DNA of 64,000 nt from Microbacterium halimionae (GCF_011761265.1 NZ_JAAOZB010000002.1:310001-374000); one strand, 5' to 3'; shown: positions 1 through 9,551, numbered from the stretch's first letter. Notes: generated from the letters alone by a model not told the origin. Made by a program: numbers and translations.

Positions 1-158
1 CGGTGACGGGTGTCGTGCTGGGAGTGGTTTTGGCCGGTGAAGCATTCGGCATTGCTCAGGCAATCGGCCTGGCGCTTGTGATTGTCGGGGTACTGTGGGG
101 CAGCCTTCCGCCTCGCGTGCCGTCGCGCCAACTGGCAAGGAGCGACGCGACACCGTAA
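1..158 (+). CDS. DMT/EamA-type transporter, C-terminal fragment
   Basis: The frame starting at base 3 is open from the window edge to a TAA at 156-158 and gives about 51 residues. It reads as a last hydrophobic helix pair: a glycine/valine-rich segment with the GVVLGVVLAGE pattern, then ALVIVGVLWG, then a short basic tail. A conserved acidic residue between two hydrophobic helices near the C-terminus is typical of EamA (drug/metabolite transporter) proteins, so an inner-membrane permease of that superfamily is likely. The substrate cannot be told. Only the end is visible, so the family call is tentative. Confidence 0.5.
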   Translation, partial: VTGVVLGVVLAGEAFGIAQAIGLALVIVGVLWGSLPPRVPSRQLARSDATP

Positions 159-206
159 CAGCCAGTGTCGGATGTCGTTGTTATCTTCGAAACCTGCATT
201 GAATTG

Positions 207-224
207 CTAGAACATAAGTTCTAG
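207..224. promoter_or_regulatory. LexA (SOS) box upstream of imuA'
   Basis: CTAGAACATAAGTTCTAG has two perfect 7-bp inverted arms around ATAA. Its core GAAC-N4-GTTC is the actinobacterial/Gram-positive LexA site. It ends 20 bp before the imuA' start at 245. This position, and the SOS nature of the three genes downstream, make LexA repression very likely. Confidence 0.9.
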
Positions 225-244
225 CCTGTAGGGATGAGGATGCC

Positions 245-925
245 ATGACAGCGGCGACGACCGAGAATGTGCAGCGCCTGCGCGCACAGCTCGAACGCGC
301 CGAGGGGCGCCGCATGGATGCCCCGGTGTTTCCGGCACCTCCCGCCCTTTCGGCGATTCTGCCCGGGGGAGGATTACGCGCGGGAGCCTCCTATTCGCTC
401 GCGCCATCGGGTGCGCTTCTTCTGTCGCTGTTGGCCCGCCCATCGCGTGCGGGGTCGTGGTGCGCAGCCGTCGGAATTCCGTACTTGGGCATCGAAGCCG
501 CCGAACACGCGGGCGTTGACCTTGATCGGCTTGTGCTCATTCCTGACCCCGGTCCACGCTGGCTGGCAGTTGTTGCAACCCTGGCCGATGTGCTGCCGGT
601 GGTGGCGGTGCGTCCGCCCGCGCGGGTGTCTGACGGCGATGCAGCTCGGCTCGCCGCGCGATTGCGCGAAAAAGGGACTGTGCTGCTCGTTCAGGGAGCG
701 TGGCCGCAGAGCGAAGCAACCCTCGACGTGAGTGATCCGCAGTGGTCGGGGCTCGGGGCCGGCCACGGGCTTCTTGAAGAGCGCGCATTGACGGTCACTG
801 TGCATTCACGGCGTACTGCTGTTCCGCGCCGAGCGCGCATTCTGCTGCCCGATGCGCAGGGCGAGGTTGCCGCGGCATCCGTTTCTGTTGGTTCTTATCG
901 AGCCGCCATGAGAGCGGTGGGCTGA
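245..925 (+). CDS. imuA: ImuA'-like SOS mutasome protein (RecA-like fold)
   Basis: A 226-residue protein with an N-terminal helix (about residues 8-25) followed by an alanine/glycine-rich, RecA/SulA-like core. The segment RAGASYSLAPSGALLLSLLA sits where RecA has its P-loop but lacks a Walker A lysine. In mycobacteria ImuA' works with ImuB and DnaE2 in damage-induced translesion synthesis; it binds ImuB and helps load the error-prone polymerase. It is the first gene of a three-gene operon: it stops at 925 and imuB starts at 927. The start follows a purine-rich GGGATGAGGA and lies just behind the LexA box at 207-224. The sequence fits the actinobacterial ImuA' group better than proteobacterial ImuA. 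The call rests strongly on gene context. Confidence 0.85.
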   Translation: MTAATTENVQRLRAQLERAEGRRMDAPVFPAPPALSAILPGGGLRAGASYSLAPSGALLLSLLARPSRAGSWCAAVGIPYLGIEAAEHAGVDLDRLVLIPDPGPRWLAVVATLADVLPVVAVRPPARVSDGDAARLAARLREKGTVLLVQGAWPQSEATLDVSDPQWSGLGAGHGLLEERALTVTVHSRRTAVPRRARILLPDAQGEVAAASVSVGSYRAAMRAVG

Positions 926-926
926 C

Positions 927-2477
927 GTGTCAGAACCAGTGCGCACGCTCGTGCTGTGGGTGCCCGACTGGCCGATCATTGCGGCAGCACACAGCGGTCT
1001 TTTCGACGCTGCCGCACCTGTTGCCGAGCCTGTTGCGGTGGTGGAAAAGAACGTTGTCGTGGCGTGCTCTGCGGCTGCTCGGTCTGAGGGCGTGCGGCGC
1101 GGGCAGCGGCGGCGCGATGCGCAGGCGCGGTGTCCGCAGCTCACGATCATTTCGACCGATCTCGAACGAGACCACCGCGCATTTGCTCCCGCTGTTGCCG
1201 CTGTCGAAGAGCGGGCACCCGGAGTGCAGATTTTGCGTGCGGGGCTGCTGGCGCTTCGCATTCGCGGGCCAGCGCGCTATTACGGTGGCGAGAGCGAAGC
1301 CGCCCACGTGCTGCGAGAGGCTGTGATCGCTCTCGGTATCGCCGATGTACGCGCGGGAGTTGCCGATGGTGTCTTCACCGCGGAACGGGCCGCACGCAAC
1401 GTCGCGACAGTGCAGGCGCCGGTGATTATCGTGCCCCCGGGGGAGTCAGCGAGCTTTTTGGCGCCGATGCCGGTGGCGGTTCTGGAAGATGCCGAGGTGG
1501 CACTGCTCCTCGGCCGATTGGGCGTGCAGACACTCGGCCAGTTCGCAGGCCTTGACTCATCCCGCGTCGCAGAGCGCCTCGGCCCGCACGGCGAGCGGCT
1601 GTTTGCGCTGGCATCCGGGCGTGACTCGCGCGGTGTCGACCCACGAACGCCACCGCCGGAGCTTGATCGAGAGGTCATATTCGAACCGCCCGTTGAGGCT
1701 GCAGAACACGTGGCGTTCGGTATCAGGCTTGCCGCTTCAGAATTCATCGATGCCCTCGGAGCGCTTGATCTTGTGTGCACCGAACTGCGGGTAGAGCTCA
1801 CGGGAGACCGCGCCGAGCACAGTGAGCGGGTGTGGCTGCATCCGACGGCGTTCGATGCGGCGGCGGTGGTTGACCGGGTGAGGTGGCAACTGGGCGAAGA
1901 TGCGCAGCATCTGGTGACAGGGGTGGGGCGAGTGCGGCTGTCTCCGGAGGCTGTGGATGCGGCATCCCACCACCACACCGGGCTCTTTGGCGGCGGACCC
2001 GATGAGCGAGTGCACCATGCGCTTTCGCGCGTGCAGGCGATGCTTGGGCACCGAGGTGTGGTGACTCCGGCTGTTGGTGGCGGGCGGTTACTCGCGGAGC
2101 GGCGGGTGCTGGTGCCGTGGGGAGACCGGGCTGTGCTCGCGCGCGAACGCGCACAGCCATGGCCGGGGCATCTGCCCGCGCCGTTGCCGGCGTCGGTGTT
2201 TCCGGAGCTTTTGCCGGTCGAAGTGAAAGCGGCGGGCGGCATGGACGTTGACGTCGATGAGCGCGGCACTCTCACCGCCGAGCCGGAGGTATTGATCGTT
2301 CGTGGCAGGCGTTCGGCCATTTCCTCGTGGGCGGGACCATGGCCCGTGATCGAGCGCGAGTGGGATGCCGACCGAGCTCATACGACGCATCGCTTTCAGA
2401 TCGTCGACGACGATCAGCTCGCATGGCTGTTGGTGTGCACCAACGGGGTATGGGCGGCAGAGGCGAGGTATGACTGA
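927..2477 (+). CDS. imuB: ImuB, Y-family polymerase-like mutasome hub
   Basis: The 516-residue protein begins with the Y-family fold (LVLWVPDWPIIAA), then fingers/palm, thumb (residues about 150-240) and little-finger-like segments. ImuB proteins resemble DinB polymerases but have lost the catalytic acidic residues. Here the usual first metal-binding aspartate region reads VPDWP, in keeping with the inactive group. In mycobacteria ImuB bridges the beta clamp, ImuA' and DnaE2. I did not see a clear QLxLF-type clamp motif at the C-terminus, which ends in VWAAEARYD. The gene sits 1 bp after imuA' and its TGA overlaps the dnaE2 ATG by one base (2477), so the three are probably translationally coupled and co-regulated by LexA. 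Confidence 0.9.
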   Translation: MSEPVRTLVLWVPDWPIIAAAHSGLFDAAAPVAEPVAVVEKNVVVACSAAARSEGVRRGQRRRDAQARCPQLTIISTDLERDHRAFAPAVAAVEERAPGVQILRAGLLALRIRGPARYYGGESEAAHVLREAVIALGIADVRAGVADGVFTAERAARNVATVQAPVIIVPPGESASFLAPMPVAVLEDAEVALLLGRLGVQTLGQFAGLDSSRVAERLGPHGERLFALASGRDSRGVDPRTPPPELDREVIFEPPVEAAEHVAFGIRLAASEFIDALGALDLVCTELRVELTGDRAEHSERVWLHPTAFDAAAVVDRVRWQLGEDAQHLVTGVGRVRLSPEAVDAASHHHTGLFGGGPDERVHHALSRVQAMLGHRGVVTPAVGGGRLLAERRVLVPWGDRAVLARERAQPWPGHLPAPLPASVFPELLPVEVKAAGGMDVDVDERGTLTAEPEVLIVRGRRSAISSWAGPWPVIEREWDADRAHTTHRFQIVDDDQLAWLLVCTNGVWAAEARYD

Positions 2478-5400
2478 TGGGGTTCAATAACCCACCGGTG
2501 AGCTGGGCCGAATTCGAACGTGTACTGAGCGACTCTGGGCGTGAGGGCGAGCGACCTCCGGGCGCCGACGGCGGAGACAGCCCCGCCTGGTCGCACAAGC
2601 GTGGGCCCTACGTGCCGCCAGAGATTGAACGCCCAGTAGATGCGGTGCCGTACGCCGAACTGCACGTGCATTCGTCGTATTCATTTCTCGATGGGGCGTC
2701 TTCTCCCGAAGAGCTCGTAGAAGAGGCCGAGCGGCTGGGGCTCCACGCACTCGCTCTCACTGACCACGACGGGTTCTATGGCATCGTGCGCTTCGCCGAG
2801 GCCGCACAGACTCGACGTGTCGACACTGTTTTCGGTGCTGAGATGTCGCTAGAGCTACCCACACCTCAAAAGGGAGTGGCCGACCCCGTAGGCGCGCACT
2901 TGCTTGTGCTCGCGCGTGGTCAAGAGGGGTACCACCGGCTCGCGGGAGCCCTTACCTCCGCACAATTGCAGGGCGCCGAAAAAGGGCGCCCCCACTATGA
3001 CCTCGACGAGCTCGCCCAGCGGGCCGACGGTCACTGGGCGATTCTCACCGGATGCCGCAAGGGCGCTGTGCGGCGGGCGCTCGCCGAGTCCGGGCCCCAC
3101 GCCGCAGCGCGAGAGCTCGACATCCTTGTCGACCTCTTTGGCCACGACGCTGTGCAGGTCGAACTCATCGACCACGGCGACCCGACCGATCAGCGCACGA
3201 ACGATGTGTTGGCAGGTCTTGCTGCCGAGCGGTCGTTGCCGGTGCTCGCCAGCGGCAACGTGCATTACGCCTCGCCGAAAAAGCGACTGCTTGCCACCGC
3301 GATTGCGGCCGTCCGCGCAAACCGCAGCATGGATGAACTCGACGGTTGGCTACCCGCACACGGTGGCGCGTTTTTGCGATCAGGTGCCGAGATGGCAGCG
3401 CGTTTCGCCCGCTACCCGGGGGCTGTTGCGCGCACCGTCACGCTCGCCGACGAGCTGGCTTTTCCGCTCCAGAGCGCTAAACCTGCACTGCCCAAGCAAG
3501 ATGTTCCGCCCGGCCACACTCCCATGTCGCACCTGCGTCAATTGGTGTGGCGAGGGGCCGCAGAGCGCTACCCCGACATGCCAGAAGGGCATCGGGCTCG
3601 GCTCGATAAAGAGCTCAATGTGATCGAGGCAAAGGACTTTCCCGGCTACTTCTTGATCGTGCACGGCATCGTTGTCGAGGCGCGTCGCCGCGGCATCCTG
3701 TGTCAGGGGCGTGGGTCTGCGGCCTCGAGTGCTGTCTGTTACGTCTTGGGAATCACGGCTGTCGACGCGATCTTTTATGGCCTGCCGTTCGAGCGGTTTT
3801 TGTCGAGCATGCGCGAAGAAGAGCCCGACATCGATGTCGACTTCGACTCTGATCGCCGTGAAGAGATCATCCAGTGGGTGTACCAGACCTACGGACGCGA
3901 GCGTGCGGCGCAAGTGGCGAACGTCATTACGTACCGGCCGAAGAACGCCGTGCGCGACATGGCCCGGGCGCTCGGGTTCTCACCCGGCCAACAGGACGCA
4001 TGGTCGAAGCAGGTTGACCGCTGGGGCGACGGGCCGCAAGCCGGCAGCCACGACATCCCCGACCAGGTGTTGGCGTTCGCGGGTGAGATGCTGAAGGCGC
4101 CGCGACATCTCGGCATTCACTCGGGTGGCATGGTGCTCACCGATCGTCCCGTGGGTGAGGTGGTGCCGATCGAGCACGCACGGATGCCGAACCGCACTGT
4201 CATCCAGTGGGACAAAGACGACGCCGCCTGGATGGGGCTCGTGAAGTTCGACCTGCTGGGCCTTGGCATGCTCGCAGCCCTCCAGTACTGCTTCGATCTC
4301 GTGCGTGATGCGACGGGGGAGACCTGGGACCTCGATGCGATTCCCAAAGAAGAAGCCGCCGTGTACGACATGCTGTGCCGGGCCGACTCGATCGGGGTAT
4401 TCCAGGTGGAGTCGCGTGCGCAGATGGGGCTGCTGCCGCGCCTGCAGCCACGCCGGTTTTACGACCTCGTGATTGAGATCGCCCTCATTCGCCCGGGCCC
4501 GATTCAGGGTGGGGCCGTGCACCCTTTTGTGCGGCGCAAAATCGGTGACGAAGAGGTGACGTACCCACACGAGAAGCTCAAGCCGGTGCTCGAGCGCACT
4601 CTCGGCATTCCGGTTTTTCAAGAGCAACTGATGCAGATGGCTGTGGTGATCGGCAACTGCAGCGCCGAAGAAGCCGATACTCTGCGCCGTGCGATGGGGT
4701 CGAAGCGCGGGCTCGAACGCATCGACTCGATTCGTGAGCAGCTCTACATCGGCATGGCCGAAAACGGGCTGTCGCCGGAAGAGTCCGACGCGATCTATGC
4801 CCGCATTCAAGCGTTCGCCAACTTCGGTTTCGCTGAGTCGCACTCGCTCTCGTTCGGGCTGCTTGTGTATGCCAGCTCGTGGATCAAGCTGCACTACCCG
4901 GCGGCGTTTTTGGCGGGGCTCCTTCGCGCGCAACCCATGGGGTTTTACTCACCCGCCACCCTCGTGGCCGATGCTCGCCGGCATGGCGTCAAAGTGCTGC
5001 GCCCCGATATCCAACGTTCGTTCGCGCACGCGAGCCTTCAAACAGAACAGGCGGATGCCGCGCCCACAGCTGGCTCCAAAGCGCCACCGACCGGTATGCC
5101 GCCATGCACGCACCGCACGCAGCCCCCGGTCGACACGTTCGATGCCACTGCTCCCGACGAGTCAGCCGCGCATCGCCGCGATGGTTCGCTCTCTGTGCGC
5201 ATGGGGCTTGCCGCCGTCAAGGGCGTGGGCGTTGCAGTGGCTGAGCGTATCGTCGCCGCGCGAGAAGCGGAGGGCCGGTTCCGCGATATGCGCGATCTCG
5301 TCCGCCGCACCGGTGTGACCGAAGCGCACCTCGAAGCCCTCTCGACAGCAGGTGCTTTCGAGAGCTTCGGCCTCAGCCGCCGTGAAGCGCTGTGGCTTGC

Positions 5401-5893
5401 GGGCTCGGCTGCAACCGACCGCGAGGAGTTTCTGCCGGGCTCACTCATCTCCGTGCAGCCCCCGTTGTTTTCTGATCCCTCCAGCTACGAGCAATTGGCC
5501 TCCGACCTCTGGGCTACCGGTATTTCGACCGACGATCACCCGATGACGCACTTTCGCGCTGCTCTTGATGCACGAGGTGTGTTGACCTCGCAAGAGCTGC
5601 GCACGCATGAACCGGGCCGCCGCGTCGAGATTGCTGGTCTTGTGACGCACCGGCAGCGGCCGGCGACGGCATCCGGTATTACGTTCTTCAATCTCGAAGA
5701 CGAGCACGGCATCATCAACGTGATCTGCTCGGTGGGTGTCTTTACCCGTCACCGCCGGGTTGCGCGCGACTCGCCCGCCGTGATTGTGCGGGGTATTCTC
5801 GAGCGTTCTCCCGAGGGCGTGACAAACCTTGTCGCCGACCGGTTCGAAGACCTGCAGGTGGGGGTGGGGCACCGCTCGCGCGATTACCGGTGA
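2477..5893 (+). CDS. dnaE2: Error-prone DNA polymerase DnaE2
   Basis: A C-family (Pol III alpha-type) polymerase of 1138 residues, the usual length for DnaE2. An N-terminal PHP domain (LHVHSSYSFLDGAS, LTDHDGFYG) is followed by the polymerase core with catalytic aspartates in PDIDVDFDSD at about residue 450. Then come the LIRPGPIQGG and FAESHSLSFG blocks, a helix-hairpin-helix region (AAVKGVGVAVAERIV) and an OB-fold near residues 1040-1080. Between the core and the helix-hairpin-helix lies a proline/threonine-rich stretch (about nt 5040-5165) that looks like a flexible insert. DnaE2 performs damage-induced mutagenic synthesis with ImuA' and ImuB. The stop lies 2 bp from the stop of the convergent regulator at 5896. 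Confidence 0.95.
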   Translation: MGFNNPPVSWAEFERVLSDSGREGERPPGADGGDSPAWSHKRGPYVPPEIERPVDAVPYAELHVHSSYSFLDGASSPEELVEEAERLGLHALALTDHDGFYGIVRFAEAAQTRRVDTVFGAEMSLELPTPQKGVADPVGAHLLVLARGQEGYHRLAGALTSAQLQGAEKGRPHYDLDELAQRADGHWAILTGCRKGAVRRALAESGPHAAARELDILVDLFGHDAVQVELIDHGDPTDQRTNDVLAGLAAERSLPVLASGNVHYASPKKRLLATAIAAVRANRSMDELDGWLPAHGGAFLRSGAEMAARFARYPGAVARTVTLADELAFPLQSAKPALPKQDVPPGHTPMSHLRQLVWRGAAERYPDMPEGHRARLDKELNVIEAKDFPGYFLIVHGIVVEARRRGILCQGRGSAASSAVCYVLGITAVDAIFYGLPFERFLSSMREEEPDIDVDFDSDRREEIIQWVYQTYGRERAAQVANVITYRPKNAVRDMARALGFSPGQQDAWSKQVDRWGDGPQAGSHDIPDQVLAFAGEMLKAPRHLGIHSGGMVLTDRPVGEVVPIEHARMPNRTVIQWDKDDAAWMGLVKFDLLGLGMLAALQYCFDLVRDATGETWDLDAIPKEEAAVYDMLCRADSIGVFQVESRAQMGLLPRLQPRRFYDLVIEIALIRPGPIQGGAVHPFVRRKIGDEEVTYPHEKLKPVLERTLGIPVFQEQLMQMAVVIGNCSAEEADTLRRAMGSKRGLERIDSIREQLYIGMAENGLSPEESDAIYARIQAFANFGFAESHSLSFGLLVYASSWIKLHYPAAFLAGLLRAQPMGFYSPATLVADARRHGVKVLRPDIQRSFAHASLQTEQADAAPTAGSKAPPTGMPPCTHRTQPPVDTFDATAPDESAAHRRDGSLSVRMGLAAVKGVGVAVAERIVAAREAEGRFRDMRDLVRRTGVTEAHLEALSTAGAFESFGLSRREALWLAGSAATDREEFLPGSLISVQPPLFSDPSSYEQLASDLWATGISTDDHPMTHFRAALDARGVLTSQELRTHEPGRRVEIAGLVTHRQRPATASGITFFNLEDEHGIINVICSVGVFTRHRRVARDSPAVIVRGILERSPEGVTNLVADRFEDLQVGVGHRSRDYR

Positions 5894-5895
5894 GG

Positions 5896-8535
5896 CTAGG
5901 ACTCAGGGAAGCCGAGAACGTCCACAAGGTCACGTCGCGACGGAACCCCAAGTTTTGCTCGTGCCTGGTAAAGGTGAGATTCGACGGTGCGCACCGAGAG
6001 AAAGAGATCTGCTGCGATTTGTTTGTCGCTATGCCCTTGGGCTACCAACGTCACGATTTCGTACTCGCGGGGTGTCAGCACCGCCGCCGGCGGACGAAAA
6101 GTCGTCGATTCCGCCGATGCGCCGGTGTGCATCCGCGCATCGCCTGCGCGTGCTGCGGCCACCGCCGAAGCACGCTTGTGGCCCTGATCTGCCTCGATTT
6201 CACTTGCAGCGGCAAACGCTTTGGCGGCTTGGTCGAACGCACCGAGTTCCTCAAAAACCAGGCCTGCTGCCATCAGCCGATCCGCATCTGCATCAGCAAG
6301 TCCGCGCACATGATCAGCCATTGCGCGAGTGAATGCTCCGCGGCTATCGACAACAAGCCCATCAAGCAGATCAGCGTATTTCGGTGGATCAATAAGCCCA
6401 GCCCGGTAAGAATCGTGAATATCGAGCATCGGGACACCCGTGGGCGCAAAAGTCTCTGTCGAGTGTGGCGACGTCATCTGTGCGCGACGAATGAGATATT
6501 TCAAAAGTGGACGCGCAGCTTCTGATGAGAGTGCGTCAGCGAGGTTGTCTGCAGCGTCATGTTCGCCGAGTGCTCTGAGGATCATCGCGCGCTGGGCGCG
6601 AATTGCCTGAGCGACTTGCGGCACGATGATGCGCACACGACGTTCGGAGGCTGCGATATCGGTACGTGCTCTGCGCAGGTCTCCGTGGAAGTACGAAAGA
6701 GTGGCGGTGATCCAGCTCAGCACGCTCAAAACGAGACGATCGTCACTAACGACAGCATTCGTCATGAGCTGAGATACTTTCGCGTTGATGGCATCCACCG
6801 AAACGCCGGTCAATACCCGGCATATTGTCTCGACGCACGCTGCTGCTGCAGCGGTTTGCGCGTTGCGGATACGACCGGTTACAGGGTCTCGGTTGAACTG
6901 ATCCGCCAGCGCCAAGCATTCAATAGCCGTTGACCACGAATTATTGAGGGTCGCCGCTACCGCTGCTGTGAGAGCAGATGTGAGACGAGCGGTCCCGGTC
7001 GAGGTTTGCGAATTCATCGTGGTGAGTGCCACCTCGAGCGCTTCGTCGAGGCGGAGCTCCATGAGCGCGGTGAGCGCGCGACCAGCGTTGAGGATGCTGG
7101 TATCGGCGGGGGAGAGATCGCCGTTGATCCGTAAATGCGATTCAACGAGATCGACGGCGTCGGCGCTTGGGAGCGAAACGGCGACCGCTGTCCACAACGC
7201 GAGAACGTTGTCGTGCTCTTCGACTTTCTTGTCGATCGTCCACTCGCGAAGAAGCGCAGAAGCGGCGGATACGTTTCCGGTCGACAACAACGAAAACGCC
7301 ATGATCGCGATGGCTTGAGCATCGAACCCGCCGCCGAGCGCTTCGCGTGCGAAGACACCCGCAAGATCGTGCTCTCCGGTCGACGTCGCCGACCGTGCAG
7401 CAGAAAGAAAAACCTGACTGCGATACGCCGGATCTGCTGCGGCATCTTCGCCGCGCAGCCAGCGCAACGCAAGTTCTGTGCCGATTCCTGGACCAGGTGG
7501 TGCGAGCGAGCCAAGGTCTTCGCCCGCTCTTCCGATCACTTCGTCGAGCAACCGCTCTACTTCTTCATCTGCGACGATCGAGTGCGCAACCATACTCACC
7601 GCAGGGTTCACGTAGAGCCGACGGACGGGGTAGCCACTTTCAATGATGAGGCGTATTGAGATAAGAGCCGCCACGGTCGTCGGGCGAATGACACGGCTCG
7701 CGCGAGCATAAGAAATCCCCCGAATGCGGGCAATAAGCGCAAGTGCGGTTCCGGCATCTTGTGGCAGGTTGCTCAGCTGATGACGAACAGTGTCAGCAAT
7801 CGCAGGTAGCTGTGGCTCGCGTGCAGCGGGGAAATGATCGTCTTCGTGTTGAGTGGCGAGCATGCACAGCTCTCGCAAAATCAAGCGGGAGCCGCCTGAC
7901 CACTCTTGGAGAGACGCTTGAGTCACGCTGTCGATGTCTGTTGTGCCGATAAAAGTTGCAATGAGCGCGTCTGCCTCGGCTTTTGTGAGATCGGTGAGAT
8001 CGAGTCGGCGCGCCATTCCAGAAGACCACAGCTCGGTGAATGCGTGACGTGAGCGACTGGCGGCGCTATCGTGCTGCGTTGTCTCACTTGGTGTCATGAA
8101 GATCAGGGCGCACGCAAAGCGCTTGTAAAGCACGCGGAGAAGCGAGTCCGTTGTCGCGTCGTCAAGGTACTCGGCATCGTCGATCACAAGAATGGGTATC
8201 GGCGATTGACGCCGTGCAGAGGGTTGCGACGACTCAAGGTCGACAGCGCCAAGAAGTGGGAGCGCTCGGTCGTCTTCGCAGACGGTGACAGCACCGAAAC
8301 GCACGGACTGCAGGGCGCGCACGCCGTGGAGGAGAAGTGGATCGTGCTCTCGTTCGCGAAGCTTTTCAACGACAGCTGCGCAAAGAAAACTCTTGCCTGA
8401 TCCCTGGGTGCCGACGACGACCACGCTGATTCCGGCTTCGAGGATCTTCGCAAGCTGTGTCGGATCGCGGTCTGCTCCTACAACGTGCAACGGCCCGTCG
8501 TGCGCTCGCCATCCTGATGATTCTTCTGAAAACAC
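5896..8535 (-). CDS. Large ATPase-LuxR family transcriptional regulator
   Basis: The 879-residue protein has an N-terminal P-loop (GTQGSGKS, residues 42-49) and a Walker B-like ILVIDDAEYLDD. A long helical TPR-like middle follows, then a C-terminal LuxR helix-turn-helix (LTPREYEIVTLVAQGHSDKQ ... SVRTVESHLYQARAKLGV). This is the layout of LAL/MalT-like STAND regulators, in which ligand and ATP binding drive oligomerisation. The start is GTG at 8533-8535. It is divergent from the surface-protein cluster at 8771, with about 235 bp between them, so it is the obvious candidate regulator of that cluster. This is inferred from position only. It converges on dnaE2 with a 2-bp gap. The signal it senses is unknown. 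Confidence 0.88.
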   Translation of the reverse strand: MFSEESSGWRAHDGPLHVVGADRDPTQLAKILEAGISVVVVGTQGSGKSFLCAAVVEKLREREHDPLLLHGVRALQSVRFGAVTVCEDDRALPLLGAVDLESSQPSARRQSPIPILVIDDAEYLDDATTDSLLRVLYKRFACALIFMTPSETTQHDSAASRSRHAFTELWSSGMARRLDLTDLTKAEADALIATFIGTTDIDSVTQASLQEWSGGSRLILRELCMLATQHEDDHFPAAREPQLPAIADTVRHQLSNLPQDAGTALALIARIRGISYARASRVIRPTTVAALISIRLIIESGYPVRRLYVNPAVSMVAHSIVADEEVERLLDEVIGRAGEDLGSLAPPGPGIGTELALRWLRGEDAAADPAYRSQVFLSAARSATSTGEHDLAGVFAREALGGGFDAQAIAIMAFSLLSTGNVSAASALLREWTIDKKVEEHDNVLALWTAVAVSLPSADAVDLVESHLRINGDLSPADTSILNAGRALTALMELRLDEALEVALTTMNSQTSTGTARLTSALTAAVAATLNNSWSTAIECLALADQFNRDPVTGRIRNAQTAAAAACVETICRVLTGVSVDAINAKVSQLMTNAVVSDDRLVLSVLSWITATLSYFHGDLRRARTDIAASERRVRIIVPQVAQAIRAQRAMILRALGEHDAADNLADALSSEAARPLLKYLIRRAQMTSPHSTETFAPTGVPMLDIHDSYRAGLIDPPKYADLLDGLVVDSRGAFTRAMADHVRGLADADADRLMAAGLVFEELGAFDQAAKAFAAASEIEADQGHKRASAVAAARAGDARMHTGASAESTTFRPPAAVLTPREYEIVTLVAQGHSDKQIAADLFLSVRTVESHLYQARAKLGVPSRRDLVDVLGFPES

Positions 8536-8606
8536 GCCTCACCCCCTGCCCAACACAGCGAACGTTACCGGAATCGAGGGTCGACGGGCACCCCCTCTGA
8601 AAATTA

Positions 8607-8622
8607 CTGAGAGCGCTCTCAG
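8607..8622. promoter_or_regulatory. LacI-family-type operator palindrome
   Basis: CTGAGAGCGCTCTCAG is a perfect 16-bp palindrome with the central CG and TGNNANCGNTNNCA pattern of LacI/GalR operators. It is close to the CebR/CelR box TGGGAGCGCTCCCA of cellulose-degrading actinobacteria. It lies between the divergent LuxR gene and the surface cluster. No LacI-type gene is present in the window, so a regulator encoded elsewhere would be needed. Confidence 0.55.
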
Positions 8623-8770
8623 CTCACTACTGGTGCACTACTGAGCTCCTACTGGCATGCAGCTTTTCTGCGTCTCCGTGTGGTTTCGCCCGTCCTACTC
8701 TCTGGATGAGGCCGCAAGAGCGACCAGCGTTGGGGAGGCCTCAGCGTACGGAGAGTCAAGGGAGACGATC

Positions 8771-9472
8771 ATGAACACCACCGGAGCAACGAAGACCCGC
8801 AACCGCAGACGTCGCATCCTGGCGCTCGCCGCGGGCGTCGGAGTGCTGGGGCTCGGCGCGACTGCAACGTTTGCAGCGTGGACAGATAGCGAGTGGATTT
8901 TCGGCGGAAACGGCGCGGATGCAGTCGGGGTAGCGACCAGCACGTTCGAGGTCGAGCAGTCGATCGATGGGGCGACGTGGGTGCAAGAAGAAGCCGCTCC
9001 TGGTAACGAAGTGACGTTCTCTCCAAACGCTCTCGCGTTGACGCCCGGCGATGCGACCTACTCCGGTGTTGCGCTTCGCACAACCTCCGATTCGATCACC
9101 GGCACTCTCGCTCTCAACCCCGCGCTGGCTGCAACTGCAGCGCAGGTCACCGGCGTGAACGACACTGACGATCTTCTTTTTGATGCGCTGCTTGTGCGAG
9201 TGGCGACGGTTGAACTTCAACCGGGCGACCCGATTCCTACCTGTGAAGCAGCAACATTCGCAGACGTCGCGTACACGACATCCGGAGTGGCCGCGGCGCT
9301 TTCGAGTACCGGTCTTGCCGCTGAGACACTCGATGCTGAATCCGGTGATGTGCAGTACTACTGCTTCGAGGTTTCGCTGCCCTCGCCGCTCGTGCCCGCA
9401 GGCGCCGCAACAGTCGATGACTACATGGGACGCGCAGTGTCGCCGATGTGGGAGTTCTTCGGACAGTCCTGA
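8771..9472 (+). CDS. SipW-dependent-type secreted protein (TasA/camelysin-like signal)
   Basis: The 233-residue protein begins with a basic n-region (RNRRRR), a hydrophobic helix (ILALAAGVGVLGLGATATFA) and the AAWTDSEW motif that marks SipW-dependent signal peptides. The mature part is a beta-rich, low-complexity acidic protein with two cysteines likely to pair (CEAATF and YYCFEV). The start is the ATG at 8771, preceded by GGGAGAC. A longer reading from 8657 would put the signal peptide internally and is rejected. It is the first of four same-strand genes, followed by its probable peptidase. In Bacilli such proteins form fibres or surface layers. A structural surface role here is inferred. 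Confidence 0.8.
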   Translation: MNTTGATKTRNRRRRILALAAGVGVLGLGATATFAAWTDSEWIFGGNGADAVGVATSTFEVEQSIDGATWVQEEAAPGNEVTFSPNALALTPGDATYSGVALRTTSDSITGTLALNPALAATAAQVTGVNDTDDLLFDALLVRVATVELQPGDPIPTCEAATFADVAYTTSGVAAALSSTGLAAETLDAESGDVQYYCFEVSLPSPLVPAGAATVDDYMGRAVSPMWEFFGQS

Positions 9473-9490
9473 TCGTGATGACGACGGTGT

Positions 9491-9539
9491 AGAGCACTGA
9501 GTTTTCGCAGAGCACTGAGTTTTCGCACAGCACTGAGGG
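9491..9539 (+). repeat. 18-bp tandem repeat before the signal peptidase gene
   Basis: The unit agagcactgagttttcgc occurs at 9491-9508 and again at 9509-9526. A third, truncated copy (acagcactgaggg) at 9527-9539 runs into the ribosome binding site of the signal peptidase gene. It fills the gap between 9472 and 9552. Slippage here would change the spacing between the first two genes of the cluster without touching either reading frame. Confidence 0.85.
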
Positions 9540-9551
9540 GAGATGAGGACC

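Noticed and set aside
1280-2320. 346-codon minus-strand frame opposite imuB
   Set aside because: Ser/Arg/Thr-rich shadow of imuB with no start context or family resemblance.
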